DNA of 12,870 nucleotides from Candidatus Bathyarchaeum sp. (GTDB taxonomy: Archaea > Thermoproteota > Bathyarchaeia > Bathyarchaeales > Bathyarchaeaceae), in assembly GCA_003096235.1 (NCBI GenBank), contig PIXT01000216.1, forward strand, positions 1 to 12,870, given 5' to 3'. The notes below the pieces were generated by a model. It searched no databases. It was not told the origin of the DNA and was given only the letters and a program-made list of their open reading frames with translations. This document shows, one piece after another, positions 1-7,034 of the stretch. The translations under genes and the position numbers were made by a program. Within the stretch, counting starts at the first letter, position 1. Every line of letters starts with the position of its first letter.

Positions 1-400
1 ACAATTTTGTTGACTGTTCACGATAATCTGCTATGTAAAGAGCCGCAGCCAAAGCCTCTACAGTGCTAAGTTTGGTTGGTTTTCCATAATTTACGGGATT
101 CGCCGCAACCAAATAGGGCAAACAACGGGAAACCCAGTAGCCTGAAGCCTCAAAAACCTCTTTGGCGTGTACCCAGCTGCAGTCCAATGCCGTTAAACCC
201 CTTTTTTCTAATTTTGTTCGGTCTGCGGGCGAGAAAGCCTTTGGCGTGAACGGATCTAAGATGACGGCACCTCTAGGTATGTCTCTGGTTCTGTGAACAA
301 CACGGACCAGCTGATGGCGTTTAAGCTTTAGTGCGCTGCATTTTTTAGGGTCACACTGCTTAGCATGATAAACAACAACCGAAACCTGCCTAGAGCTGAT
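1..400 (-). CDS. tsr3: Tsr3, 16S rRNA aminocarboxypropyltransferase (C-terminus cut by window edge)
   Basis: Tsr3 family enzymes transfer the 3-amino-3-carboxypropyl group of S-adenosylmethionine to N3 of a (methyl-pseudo)uridine in the small-subunit rRNA decoding region. About 133 codons are visible. Hallmarks, numbered from the proposed first codon: CDPKKCSALKL at 16-26, an ILDPF segment at 47-51, LDCSW at 72-76, and the conserved run R-C-L-P-Y-L-V-A-A-N-P-V-N-Y-G-K-P at 92-108 followed by KLSTVEALAAAL. The C-terminal end lies beyond position 1. The frame is closed by TGA at 401-403, and no ATG, GTG or TTG precedes the conserved VVVYH segment. An ATC at 398-400 sits 7 nt after a strong Shine-Dalgarno GGAGGTG (408-414, minus strand), so ATC is proposed as start. 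The gene overlaps the nnr stop by 11 nt and is probably translationally coupled to it. Family assignment is firm; the start is inferred. Confidence 0.88.
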   Translation of the reverse strand, partial: MSSRQVSVVVYHAKQCDPKKCSALKLKRHQLVRVVHRTRDIPRGAVILDPFTPKAFSPADRTKLEKRGLTALDCSWVHAKEVFEASGYWVSRCLPYLVAANPVNYGKPTKLSTVEALAAALYIADYREQSTKL

Positions 401-1919
401 TCAGCCGCACCTCCAAATGGCACATGGGATCATCCATAACATGCGGAATCCAATCTAAAACGTCCGTGGGCAGCATATGATGCCCCTTTTCGACAGCAAC
501 AAAATCTCCTGCTGCACCATTGATAAACGCCCCCGCAATCGCAGCAGCAAATCCGTCTGCTCCCATAGCCAGCAAGCCTCCAACAATTCCAGACAGAACA
601 TCTCCTGTACCACCAACAGTCATTCCAGAGTTTCCGGTAAAATTAAACTTAACATCCACCCCGTTAGAGACCACATCGACAGGTCCCTTCAACAGTATTG
701 TCGCCCCAAGCTTTCGCGCCACTCTCTGAACCTTGTGTGCCTTTTCATCCAAACTGTTAGGCAGACTAGCTCCAGTCAAAATCTCATATTCTCGGGCATG
801 AGGAGTCAAAACCAGCGGACAATCAAGTTTTCGCGTGAATTCTCCGAAGGCTTTAAGCCCGTCAGCATCCAAAAGCAGCGGAGTTCTTGTCTGCTCTACT
901 TGTTCAATAATCTCCTTGACTGCCTCTTTAGTTTCACTATGCAGCCCCAATCCCGGACCCAAAACAACCGCCGTCGCAGACTCCAACTGCGTCTTAAGAG
1001 CGGACAAATTGATGCTGCTCAAATGTTTTCCTTTCAGTTTCACTGTAATCAACGCGGGGGACATGGAAGCTATTACATTCGCAGTTTTTTCTGGCGCAGC
1101 TATCGTGGCTACGTCAACTCCTGTTCGAAGAGCAGCCATGGCAGCCAGAGCAGGGGCACCCGAAAAAGTGTTACTTCCTCCAATTACAAGCAACTTACCG
1201 AAGTTACCCTTGTGGGCTTCTGGAAGACGGGGCTTAACTGCCAAAGTTACGTCTCCGGGACCCGCAAATTGTTCAAGCTCCTGTGGCAATCCTATGTTTT
1301 TTACCACAAGTTCGCCAGTGTAATCTTTAGCCTTGGCGAGTCCAAGTTTTGGCTTGTAGAATGTTACGGTCAGGTTCGCTTTTACTGCGTTACCCAAAAC
1401 TTCGCCTGTGTCAGAGTTGATTCCTGTGGGAACATCCACAGCAACACGGAAAGCTTCCATTTTATTGATTTTTTCTACAACCTGCATTATTGGCGCACGC
1501 AGTTTCCCTGTCAAGCCGATTCCAAGAAGCGCGTCCACAACAACATCTGCCTTAACATCTGGAATAAGCGTGGAATCTTTAATCTCTCTTAGGGGTATGC
1601 TATTTTTGAGGGCTTGCAAGGCAATCCAGTTTTTCTTGGCTGACTCATGTGCAATGTTTGAGGCTCGCGTTGCAAGTATGACTTCAACTGTGAACCCTAG
1701 ACAAGTGAGATATCGTGCCGCAACAAAGCCGTCGCCGCCGTTTCCGCCTGAACCACAAAAAATCGCAACCTTTGTCTTTTTAGGATTGAATCGTAACGCA
1801 ATCTCCTCTGCAACGTTTCTTCCAGCGGTTTCCATTAGCTGCAGTAACGAGATGCCATAATACTCAGCGTTTGTTTCTATTGCCCGCATTTCTGGGCTGG
1901 TTATTGTTTGAGCCACCAT
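390..1919 (-). CDS. nnr: Bifunctional NAD(P)H-hydrate epimerase / ADP-dependent NAD(P)H-hydrate dehydratase
   Basis: This enzyme repairs hydrated NAD(P)H (NAD(P)HX). The N-terminal YjeF_N domain interconverts R and S epimers, and the C-terminal ribokinase-like domain dehydrates the S form using ADP. In the 509-residue protein starting at 1919, the epimerase domain covers about 1-215 with CGSGGNGGDG at 55-64 and DVPTGINSD at 162-170. The dehydratase domain covers about 225-500 with GGSNTFSGAP near 247-256 and the signature NSGMTVGGTGDVLSG at 430-444, whose Asp (440) is the expected catalytic base. Length is normal for the fused archaeal form. An in-frame ATG at 1946 would add nine residues but has no ribosome-binding site. 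The ATG at 1919 follows AAGGGG and gives an N-terminus (VAQTITSPEMRAIE) that fits the family. It lies 87 nt downstream of topoisomerase IB and overlaps tsr3. Confidence 0.93.
   Translation of the reverse strand: MVAQTITSPEMRAIETNAEYYGISLLQLMETAGRNVAEEIALRFNPKKTKVAIFCGSGGNGGDGFVAARYLTCLGFTVEVILATRASNIAHESAKKNWIALQALKNSIPLREIKDSTLIPDVKADVVVDALLGIGLTGKLRAPIMQVVEKINKMEAFRVAVDVPTGINSDTGEVLGNAVKANLTVTFYKPKLGLAKAKDYTGELVVKNIGLPQELEQFAGPGDVTLAVKPRLPEAHKGNFGKLLVIGGSNTFSGAPALAAMAALRTGVDVATIAAPEKTANVIASMSPALITVKLKGKHLSSINLSALKTQLESATAVVLGPGLGLHSETKEAVKEIIEQVEQTRTPLLLDADGLKAFGEFTRKLDCPLVLTPHAREYEILTGASLPNSLDEKAHKVQRVARKLGATILLKGPVDVVSNGVDVKFNFTGNSGMTVGGTGDVLSGIVGGLLAMGADGFAAAIAGAFINGAAGDFVAVEKGHHMLPTDVLDWIPHVMDDPMCHLEVRLNQL
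408..414 (-). promoter_or_regulatory. Shine-Dalgarno of tsr3 inside the nnr 3' end
   Basis: On the minus strand the last codons of nnr contain GGAGGTG, a seven-base match to the complement of the archaeal 16S 3' end. It lies 7 nt before ATC at 398-400. No canonical start codon in the tsr3 frame occurs near it, so it points to ATC as the initiation codon. Confidence 0.6.
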
Positions 1920-2006
1920 AATAAACCCCTTCACAGATACTTGCATATGTTGTGTTTTGGGTTTTATGGCTGTTTCTCTTTCAATACTCTACAATATTTA
2001 GGTGCC

Positions 2007-3794
2007 CTATTTTTTGTCGTCTTGGCAGTCTAGCCAACTAAATTTTTTGTGCAATGATTTAGCGTAATACTGTTTCCAGTCATACTGCACCTGCTTACCC
2101 CACTCATAATAGATTCGGGGGTCAATGTAGCTTTTCAGAGACGTTGAAACATTGTAGTCTTTGGTCTCCTTTTGAACAGTTATCTTAAAATCCATCTTCT
2201 CCAAAGCTGCAATATCCCGCAGTTTACGCTTCTCCAAACTTTGCTTGAGCTTCTCGGTTCGTTCCGCCTGTTTAGCTTTCATGTCTTTAATTCGTTGCCT
2301 CTGACGAATCACCACGTCCCTTTGGCGGTTAACCCGTTTACTCAAAGCCGTAACGTCTTTGCCTTCCTTCTTTTTTGCATCCAACTGCAAATTAACCGCT
2401 TCCAGCTTCTCCTCAGCCGCCTTCAACAACGCCCCATACTTCACCATACGCTCCTCATGCTTCTTGGAGCCAACCTTTATCCTCTGTTTAATCTTGGCTT
2501 GAGCAACATTTGCTCGGCTTTTCAAAACAACAAGGCGGTCTTTCTTTTTTTGCAAAGACGAATTCCAAGTTTTAGAAATCGTACGTTTATGGTTACAAAC
2601 TTTAGCAGCTTCAAGGTTTGCCATCGTAGCAACATACTTCTTAACATATTCTGGCGCCTCAGCTTTAACAGGAGTTTTATCCAGTTTAGTTTTTACTGCA
2701 TCAGAAGCATACAAAGTACGAAAAACCTTCGCTGAAAGCCCAGTCATCACTTCATCAAGAAACTCGCTAACTTGGCTAGAACCTACGCCCTCAAACAGCG
2801 CAGACTCGGTTTTTGAAGAAAATCCTTCAAGATTTTTGATTACCACCTCAGGAAGCTTTGTGGTGAAAATATGTGGCACACTATCTTTTCCCAAAAAATT
2901 GAACGAAACTGTGCGGTCGCCGTTGATCTGAATGTGCTCCTTTCGAAGCGTTGAAGCCCCCACAGTGTCTGCTTCGTCAGGGTCTTTTTCGTCACCAACC
3001 CTGATTTTCAGTTTGTCAATAAGAAAACAAACTGTTGCAGTTTTTCTGCGTTTCAGATCATCCGATTCAAGATTCTTTAGAATGTGCCTTTTTACTTTAG
3101 GAAGCTTTTGGCGAAACTCTGCAGCCTTATCAAACTTTTCGATCTCTTTTTGTTGCTTAAAACTACATGAATCAGAAAACCAAACATACTTCATTTTGCC
3201 GCTAAGCTTATCCTGCCAACGGGCAATCCAAATCGCTTCGGGTTCCCAGACGATCTCTTTCCAGTTGCCTTCTGGTCTTGGTGCATCATCTGAAAGATTC
3301 AAGATTATGTCCTCTTTTTTGGGTCCTTCTTTCCAGCTTCCTCGCATTGGATGCTGTCCACGTCCCATGAAAATAGAGCTGGGCTCCGCAACATAGTTGG
3401 CTAACTCCATTTTTTCGCCGTCAACATACGCATAACCGAATTTCTCTTTGTTTGCTTCCCTGACAACTTTTCGTTCAGCCGCCAAACGCTTCTTTTCTTC
3501 TCTGGGAAGATTCTTTTTGTATTCGCGCTCCTCTTCAACAAGCGCAACTATTTTTTGGAAGTCAACATCACCAGATTTTACTTTGATTCCCAGTTTTTCT
3601 GAAAAATCCTTGTGAAAGTTTTTGGCAAAGACTTTATCCTCAACATATGGGGTTCCCACTTTTTTTGCCCACGCCACTGCCATCTCTTCTTGCTCAACTG
3701 TTAGGGTAACATCTTTGCCATTTACTTTAATTGTGAGTCCTTTTGCCTCGTATCGGGCTGGAATTAGCACGCCGTTGTGATGAAGACTTTCCAT
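2007..3794 (-). CDS. topIB: DNA topoisomerase IB, eukaryote-type
   Basis: This type IB topoisomerase nicks one DNA strand through a 3'-phosphotyrosine and relaxes both positive and negative supercoils without ATP. The 595-residue protein starts directly with the core domain (LHHNGVLIPARYE) and lacks the long charged N-terminus of eukaryotic Top1. All five catalytic residues are recognisable by alignment with human Top1: R265 (IRVGDEK), K303 (FLGKDS), R359 (AKVFRT), H402 (CNHKR) and nucleophile Y556 (SYIDPRI), matching human R488, K532, R590, H632 and Y723. Residues about 405-535 form a Lys/Arg/Glu/Gln-rich coiled-coil linker. His to Tyr spans 154 residues against 91 in human Top1, so the linker is long. 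The start ATG is preceded by GGAG with a 6-nt spacer. The gene probably heads the minus-strand unit topIB-nnr-tsr3. Within archaea the enzyme is typical of Thaumarchaeota, Bathyarchaeota and relatives. Confidence 0.96.
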   Translation of the reverse strand: MESLHHNGVLIPARYEAKGLTIKVNGKDVTLTVEQEEMAVAWAKKVGTPYVEDKVFAKNFHKDFSEKLGIKVKSGDVDFQKIVALVEEEREYKKNLPREEKKRLAAERKVVREANKEKFGYAYVDGEKMELANYVAEPSSIFMGRGQHPMRGSWKEGPKKEDIILNLSDDAPRPEGNWKEIVWEPEAIWIARWQDKLSGKMKYVWFSDSCSFKQQKEIEKFDKAAEFRQKLPKVKRHILKNLESDDLKRRKTATVCFLIDKLKIRVGDEKDPDEADTVGASTLRKEHIQINGDRTVSFNFLGKDSVPHIFTTKLPEVVIKNLEGFSSKTESALFEGVGSSQVSEFLDEVMTGLSAKVFRTLYASDAVKTKLDKTPVKAEAPEYVKKYVATMANLEAAKVCNHKRTISKTWNSSLQKKKDRLVVLKSRANVAQAKIKQRIKVGSKKHEERMVKYGALLKAAEEKLEAVNLQLDAKKKEGKDVTALSKRVNRQRDVVIRQRQRIKDMKAKQAERTEKLKQSLEKRKLRDIAALEKMDFKITVQKETKDYNVSTSLKSYIDPRIYYEWGKQVQYDWKQYYAKSLHKKFSWLDCQDDKK

Positions 3795-3888
3795 TTTCTT
3801 CTCCGCCTAACGTAGATTCTTATTAGGTTAAAAAATAAGAAACTTTAAGTTTTCTCTTTTTATCTTTGGTTTTACGTGGTAAGGAACA

Positions 3889-3898
3889 CTATTTAATG
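3889..3898 (+). promoter_or_regulatory. Candidate TATA box for the PUA-NAC unit
   Basis: The sequence ctatttaatg is centred near 3894, in the gap diverging from topIB. An archaeal start site about 26 nt downstream would fall at about 3920, next to ATG at 3921, suggesting a leaderless transcript. On the other strand of this gap (3795-3850) an AT-rich stretch with cttaaag near 3841-3850 may serve topIB, but it is weaker. Confidence 0.4.
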
Positions 3899-3920
3899 CT
3901 CTAGTTTGATGTATTTATGG

Positions 3921-4412
3921 ATGTTTGCGGGTGAAATGATGGATAATGGTGCACTTCAGAAGATACAGTGTGTAGCTGATTACCAGTTTGGAAGAGCAGT
4001 GGGCGCTAAACTTTTTCCAGACAAAATTAAGATTGTCTACTCAAGAAATACAGGAAAAATACGGCACATACACTTGGGAGAAGAGCTGCTGGCTACGCTT
4101 AGACCCACAACGGGGTTATTTATTTTGACCATCGCCGGAGCCAAACGGATGATGCGTGAAGTTGATTCTCCTCGGTTATGGGTTAAAGTTGAGGATTACG
4201 CTGAGCCTTTTGTGGCAAAGGGAAGAAGCGCCTTCGCCAAACATGTAATAGACGCTGACACTAAGATAAGACCACAAGAAGAAGTCATAGTAGTTAACAG
4301 CAAAAATGAGGTTTTGGCTGTTGGACGCGCACTTCTCTCTGGAACAGAAATGAAGTCTTTTAGCAGGGGAATGGCTGTACGTGTTCGCCGAGGCGTGACA
4401 GAAAAAAGTTAA
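3921..4412 (+). CDS. TGT-C2/PUA domain RNA-binding protein (no transglycosylase domain)
   Basis: This 163-residue protein resembles the C-terminal part of archaeosine tRNA-guanine transglycosylase. Residues about 10-80 look like the C2-type domain that precedes PUA (QKIQCVADYQFGRAVGAKLF, then IRHIHLGEELLATLRPTTG). Residues about 86-158 are a PUA fold (LWVKVEDYAEPFVAKGRSAF, IRPQEEVIVVN, AVGRALLSG, MKSFSRGMAVRVRRG). No catalytic TGT domain is present, so a non-enzymatic role in binding tRNA or rRNA is likely; the exact target is unknown. The gene is 43 nt upstream of NAC on the same strand and probably co-transcribed, which hints at ribosome-associated work. The start is uncertain: the frame is open from 3906, with candidates at 3909, 3921 (fits a leaderless TATA spacing), 3936 and 3939 (preceded by GGGTGA at 3929-3934). 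Confidence 0.82.
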   Translation: MFAGEMMDNGALQKIQCVADYQFGRAVGAKLFPDKIKIVYSRNTGKIRHIHLGEELLATLRPTTGLFILTIAGAKRMMREVDSPRLWVKVEDYAEPFVAKGRSAFAKHVIDADTKIRPQEEVIVVNSKNEVLAVGRALLSGTEMKSFSRGMAVRVRRGVTEKS

Positions 4413-4455
4413 GAAGGCAAATTACCAGTATAAAGAATAGAAGAGGACACCGAAC

Positions 4456-4812
4456 ATGCGAAGAAAAATGAATCCACGAAATGCGAAACGGATGATGCAA
4501 AAGATGGGCATGAACATGGGAGAAATGCCCGACGTAGAGGAAGTCATTTTCAGAACAAGCGATAAAGAAATCGTTGTTGAAAACGCTCAGGTTGCGGTTA
4601 TTGACATGGGTGGACAAAAAATCTTTCAGGTCACTGGAGAAGTAAGTGAACGTGCTCTACAAGGCGAAGCGGCTAAGGTGGCTATTCCTGAAGAGGATGC
4701 ACAGCTTGTTGCAGATCAGACAGGAAAAAGCATAGAAGACGCAAAACGAGCATTGGAAGAAAGCGACGGCGACTTAGCCAAGGCGATTCTTCTTCTTCAA
4801 ACTGGCGGTTAA
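4456..4812 (+). CDS. nac: Nascent polypeptide-associated complex protein (NAC alpha)
   Basis: Archaeal NAC is a homodimer that binds the ribosome near the peptide exit site and contacts emerging chains. The 118-residue protein has a basic, Met-rich N-terminus (1-23) that carries the ribosome-binding character. The NAC beta-domain follows at about 27-77 (VEEVIFRTSDKEIVVENAQV, then GGQKIFQVTGE), and a UBA domain at about 80-116 (DAQLVADQTGKSIEDAKRAL then ESDGDLAKAILLL). Domain order and length are standard. The start ATG is preceded by GAGGA (4443-4447) with an 8-nt spacer. It is the second gene after the PUA protein and is followed by a T-rich stretch that may terminate the unit. Confidence 0.96.
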   Translation: MRRKMNPRNAKRMMQKMGMNMGEMPDVEEVIFRTSDKEIVVENAQVAVIDMGGQKIFQVTGEVSERALQGEAAKVAIPEEDAQLVADQTGKSIEDAKRALEESDGDLAKAILLLQTGG

Positions 4813-4814
4813 CA

Positions 4815-4841
4815 TTTTATTTTTGATGTTTTGCCTTTTTT
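4815..4841 (+). terminator. T-rich transcription terminator after NAC
   Basis: Immediately after the NAC stop the non-template strand carries three close T-tracts (runs of 4, 5 and 6 T) without a clear hairpin. This is the usual form of intrinsic termination in archaea. It separates the PUA-NAC unit from the dehydrogenase gene, which starts about 100 nt later. Confidence 0.45.
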
Positions 4842-4945
4842 GCTAGTTGATGAACGCTATCTTCAGCTATATTGTTTAGTTGAAGAAAGCTTTTACAAGG
4901 GTTTCATAGTATATTTGTCAGTAAATCTTCTGTGGGGGAAATCAA

Positions 4946-6082
4946 ATGAAAATCAAGATAGAGTCTTTTGCGGACATGTGGGGTCCAGAAAAGATACTGC
5001 AAGTATACGATCAAAAAAGCCAGATGCGGGGTGTTTTGGTCATAGATAACACAGTGTTAGGTCCAGGGAAGGGCGGAATCAGAATGCTGCCCACGGTGTC
5101 AACTGAAGAAGTTTTCAGGTTAGCTCGAACAATGACTTGGAAGTGTGCGCTAGCAAAGATTCCTTTTGGGGGAGCCAAATCGGGCATAATTGCTGACCCT
5201 AAACAGATGTCTAACGAAAAAAAGATGCAGGTTATACGAGCTTTTTCTAGTGGTTTAAAGCGTGTGTGTCCAAGCTTGTATGTGGCTGCGCCTGACATTA
5301 ACACTGGAGAAGCGGAGATGGCTGCTTTTGCCCAAGAGAATGGTTCCATGAAGTCTGCCACAGGAAAACCTGCGCACCTGTGTGTTAAGCCTGGAGTAAA
5401 GTGTGGTATCCCCCACGAGTATGGCTCTACAGCTTTGGGTGTTGTTCAATCTGCATTCACGGCGGCGAACTATGTATCAGACTTGAATATTGACAACGCA
5501 ACAGCAGCGGTAGAGGGCTTTGGGAATGTTGGCTCTTTTGTTGTTGAGTATCTAACACAAATTGACGTGAAGGTTGTGGCTGTCTCGGACTCTAAAGGCT
5601 GCATCTACAATCCCAAAGGATTAGATTATGAGAAACTGTTGGATGTCAAGACGAAAACGGGTTCGGTCATAAATTATCGTCCAGCAAAGGTATTAGCGAA
5701 CAAAGAGCTTTTTGGGCTGGATGTGGACATTCTTGTTCCAGCTGCCTTGCCTGATGTTATTACAAAAGAGAATGTGCAACAGGTTAAGGCAAAGCTGGTG
5801 GTTGAGGCGGCTAATCTTCCAATTCGACCCGAAATAGAGAATGTTCTATCGGACAGGGGCGTGATGGTTGTTCCCGATGTGTTGGCAAATGCTGGAGGAG
5901 TAATTTCTTCTTACGCTGAATACAGAGGCTACAACCCCAAACGGATGCTGGAACTTGTTCAACTAAAAATTAGGCAAAACACAGTAAAAGTAATAGAAAC
6001 AGCCCTAAGCAACAACATTGAACTCAGAGAAGCAGCAATGGGCATCGCAAAACAACGAATACAAAAAGCAAATACACACTGA
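4946..6082 (+). CDS. Glu/Leu/Phe/Val dehydrogenase family protein
   Basis: Enzymes of this family oxidatively deaminate an L-amino acid to a 2-oxo acid with NAD(P)+, or run the reverse amination. The 378-residue protein is complete but shorter than the roughly 415 residues usual for hexameric glutamate dehydrogenase. Visible: the substrate-side Lys in MTWK (K66), catalytic Lys in PFGGAKSGI (K78), catalytic Asp in APDINT (D117), the GIPHEYGST stretch at 154-162 before the nucleotide domain, Rossmann glycines GFGNVG at 191-196, and EAANLPI and DVLANAGGVISSY near 287 and 311. The N-terminal VIDNTVLGPGKGGIRM recalls leucine/valine dehydrogenases, while the catalytic centre recalls glutamate dehydrogenase, so the substrate is left open. 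The start has GGGGGA a few bases upstream. Possible TATA elements lie at 4907-4916 and 4866-4876. It appears to be transcribed alone and ends 51 nt before the convergent flavodoxin gene. Confidence 0.9.
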   Translation: MKIKIESFADMWGPEKILQVYDQKSQMRGVLVIDNTVLGPGKGGIRMLPTVSTEEVFRLARTMTWKCALAKIPFGGAKSGIIADPKQMSNEKKMQVIRAFSSGLKRVCPSLYVAAPDINTGEAEMAAFAQENGSMKSATGKPAHLCVKPGVKCGIPHEYGSTALGVVQSAFTAANYVSDLNIDNATAAVEGFGNVGSFVVEYLTQIDVKVVAVSDSKGCIYNPKGLDYEKLLDVKTKTGSVINYRPAKVLANKELFGLDVDILVPAALPDVITKENVQQVKAKLVVEAANLPIRPEIENVLSDRGVMVVPDVLANAGGVISSYAEYRGYNPKRMLELVQLKIRQNTVKVIETALSNNIELREAAMGIAKQRIQKANTH

Positions 6083-6133
6083 AAAACAATTTTTGTAACT
6101 AGGAGCCCAAAAGCCACTCATGCGTTATTGTAA

Positions 6134-6925
6134 TTATTGGCGTACCCATACATCGTTGCCGTCAGATGACTGGTTTATCGAATTGACAAGCTGAACAGCT
6201 TTTTCCTCAATCAGCGCCACATCTTTTTCGTTTGGTCGACCCCTAATGTCTCCTAACTTGCCGATAGTACTCCCTTCTTTCCATCCATGGAATTCTCCAA
6301 CCAAGTACCATTCTCCTTTAACGTCAAAACCAAGATGCTGAAATTCTTGCACAAGCAGCTTACCAGCAGGATACGCCTCATTTACTCCAACATGAGGTCC
6401 AGAAAAAGTTACGAAAACCAAAGCATATTTCCCAGGAATAGTAACGGATGGCACTCTCACTTCACTTGGAGTTTTTCTATAGCCAGCAAATTTTTTTTTC
6501 ACCAATTTCATAATCTGAGGTGGGGGAAGTGCATGAAGGCAAGGTGTTCCAATACACACTAAATCGTATTTATAGTAGTCTTCATCAAGTGCTTCTGAAG
6601 CTTTCTTTAAATTTGGCTCTAAACCTGCTTTTCTCAAACCTTTTGCAATAGCAAAAGCAACTTTTTCAGTGTTTCCCGTGTTTGAGTGATAAACGATTAA
6701 AGCTTTTCCAGTCTTAAGGACTTCTTTTATTTTTGGTCTCATGATTGCTGCTCTTCGGGTACTCCAATCCATGTATTTACGTAAATTCTTTGGGGTGTTG
6801 CTGCTGTTTTTTACATGCAAAAACGTGTCCCTTAGTACTGGAAAACTAAGCATGATGGCTGATGATTGGGCTAATATGAGTGGTAGACTGCTATATCCAA
6901 GCTTTCTCATCAACTTTTTCAGCAT
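6134..6925 (-). CDS. Flavodoxin-fold protein with N-terminal extension
   Basis: This 263-residue protein has a flavodoxin domain from about 73 to 250. The FMN phosphate loop is SNTGNT at 81-86, after a beta strand ALIVY. The second loop is GTPCLHALPPPQ at 126-137 and the third lies around FSGPHVGVNEA at 174-184, so FMN binding is expected. The first 70 residues are not part of the fold: a basic start (MLKKLMRKLG), a moderately hydrophobic stretch at about 11-32 and a polar segment. These may associate with a membrane or partner, but this is not a clear transmembrane helix. The redox partner is unknown; the nearby FprA makes a link to oxygen or F420 chemistry possible but unproven. The start ATG is preceded by AAGGTC (6934-6939) with an 8-nt spacer. 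A run of nine A on the coding strand near 6490 encodes Lys-Lys-Lys; the frame is intact across it. Confidence 0.85.
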   Translation of the reverse strand: MLKKLMRKLGYSSLPLILAQSSAIMLSFPVLRDTFLHVKNSSNTPKNLRKYMDWSTRRAAIMRPKIKEVLKTGKALIVYHSNTGNTEKVAFAIAKGLRKAGLEPNLKKASEALDEDYYKYDLVCIGTPCLHALPPPQIMKLVKKKFAGYRKTPSEVRVPSVTIPGKYALVFVTFSGPHVGVNEAYPAGKLLVQEFQHLGFDVKGEWYLVGEFHGWKEGSTIGKLGDIRGRPNEKDVALIEEKAVQLVNSINQSSDGNDVWVRQ

Positions 6926-6960
6926 AATTTGACGACCTTAATATTATAACAGTGTTATTA

Positions 6961-6970
6961 AGTATATATT
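6961..6970 (-). promoter_or_regulatory. TATA box of the flavodoxin gene
   Basis: On the minus strand aatatatact is preceded by a purine-rich stretch (agaaataaag) that could act as BRE. A start site about 26 nt downstream falls near 6940, giving a leader of about 15 nt that just includes the AAGGTC ribosome-binding site. This is the clearest promoter in the window. Confidence 0.6.
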
Positions 6971-7034
6971 CTTTATTTCTGCGGGCGAGTGGTCATACAT
7001 TTGTGTGTCTTGTTTTCCGTATCGCTACGCTAGT

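Noticed and set aside
477..1592. Open frame of 371 codons on the plus strand, plus shorter ones at 520-729, 835-1323 and 1408-1860
   Set aside because: They lie opposite the well-supported nnr gene, have Ser/Cys/His-rich compositions without recognisable domains, and lack ribosome-binding sites.
2172..2735. Plus-strand frames opposite topoisomerase IB (also 2932-3396)
   Set aside because: Antisense shadows of a gene with all catalytic residues conserved; the Leu/Phe-rich content mirrors Lys/Glu codons of the coiled coil.
4360..4617. Minus-strand frame across the PUA-NAC junction
   Set aside because: It overlaps the start of NAC on the other strand and shows no protein-like features.
4831..5049. 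Plus-strand frame of 72 codons before the dehydrogenase
   Set aside because: It runs into the dehydrogenase gene in another frame and has no ribosome-binding site. The first half covers the promoter region.
6485..6500. Run of nine A on the flavodoxin coding strand, considered as a programmed slippage site
   Set aside because: The frame continues correctly on both sides and no alternative product with known features arises from slippage.
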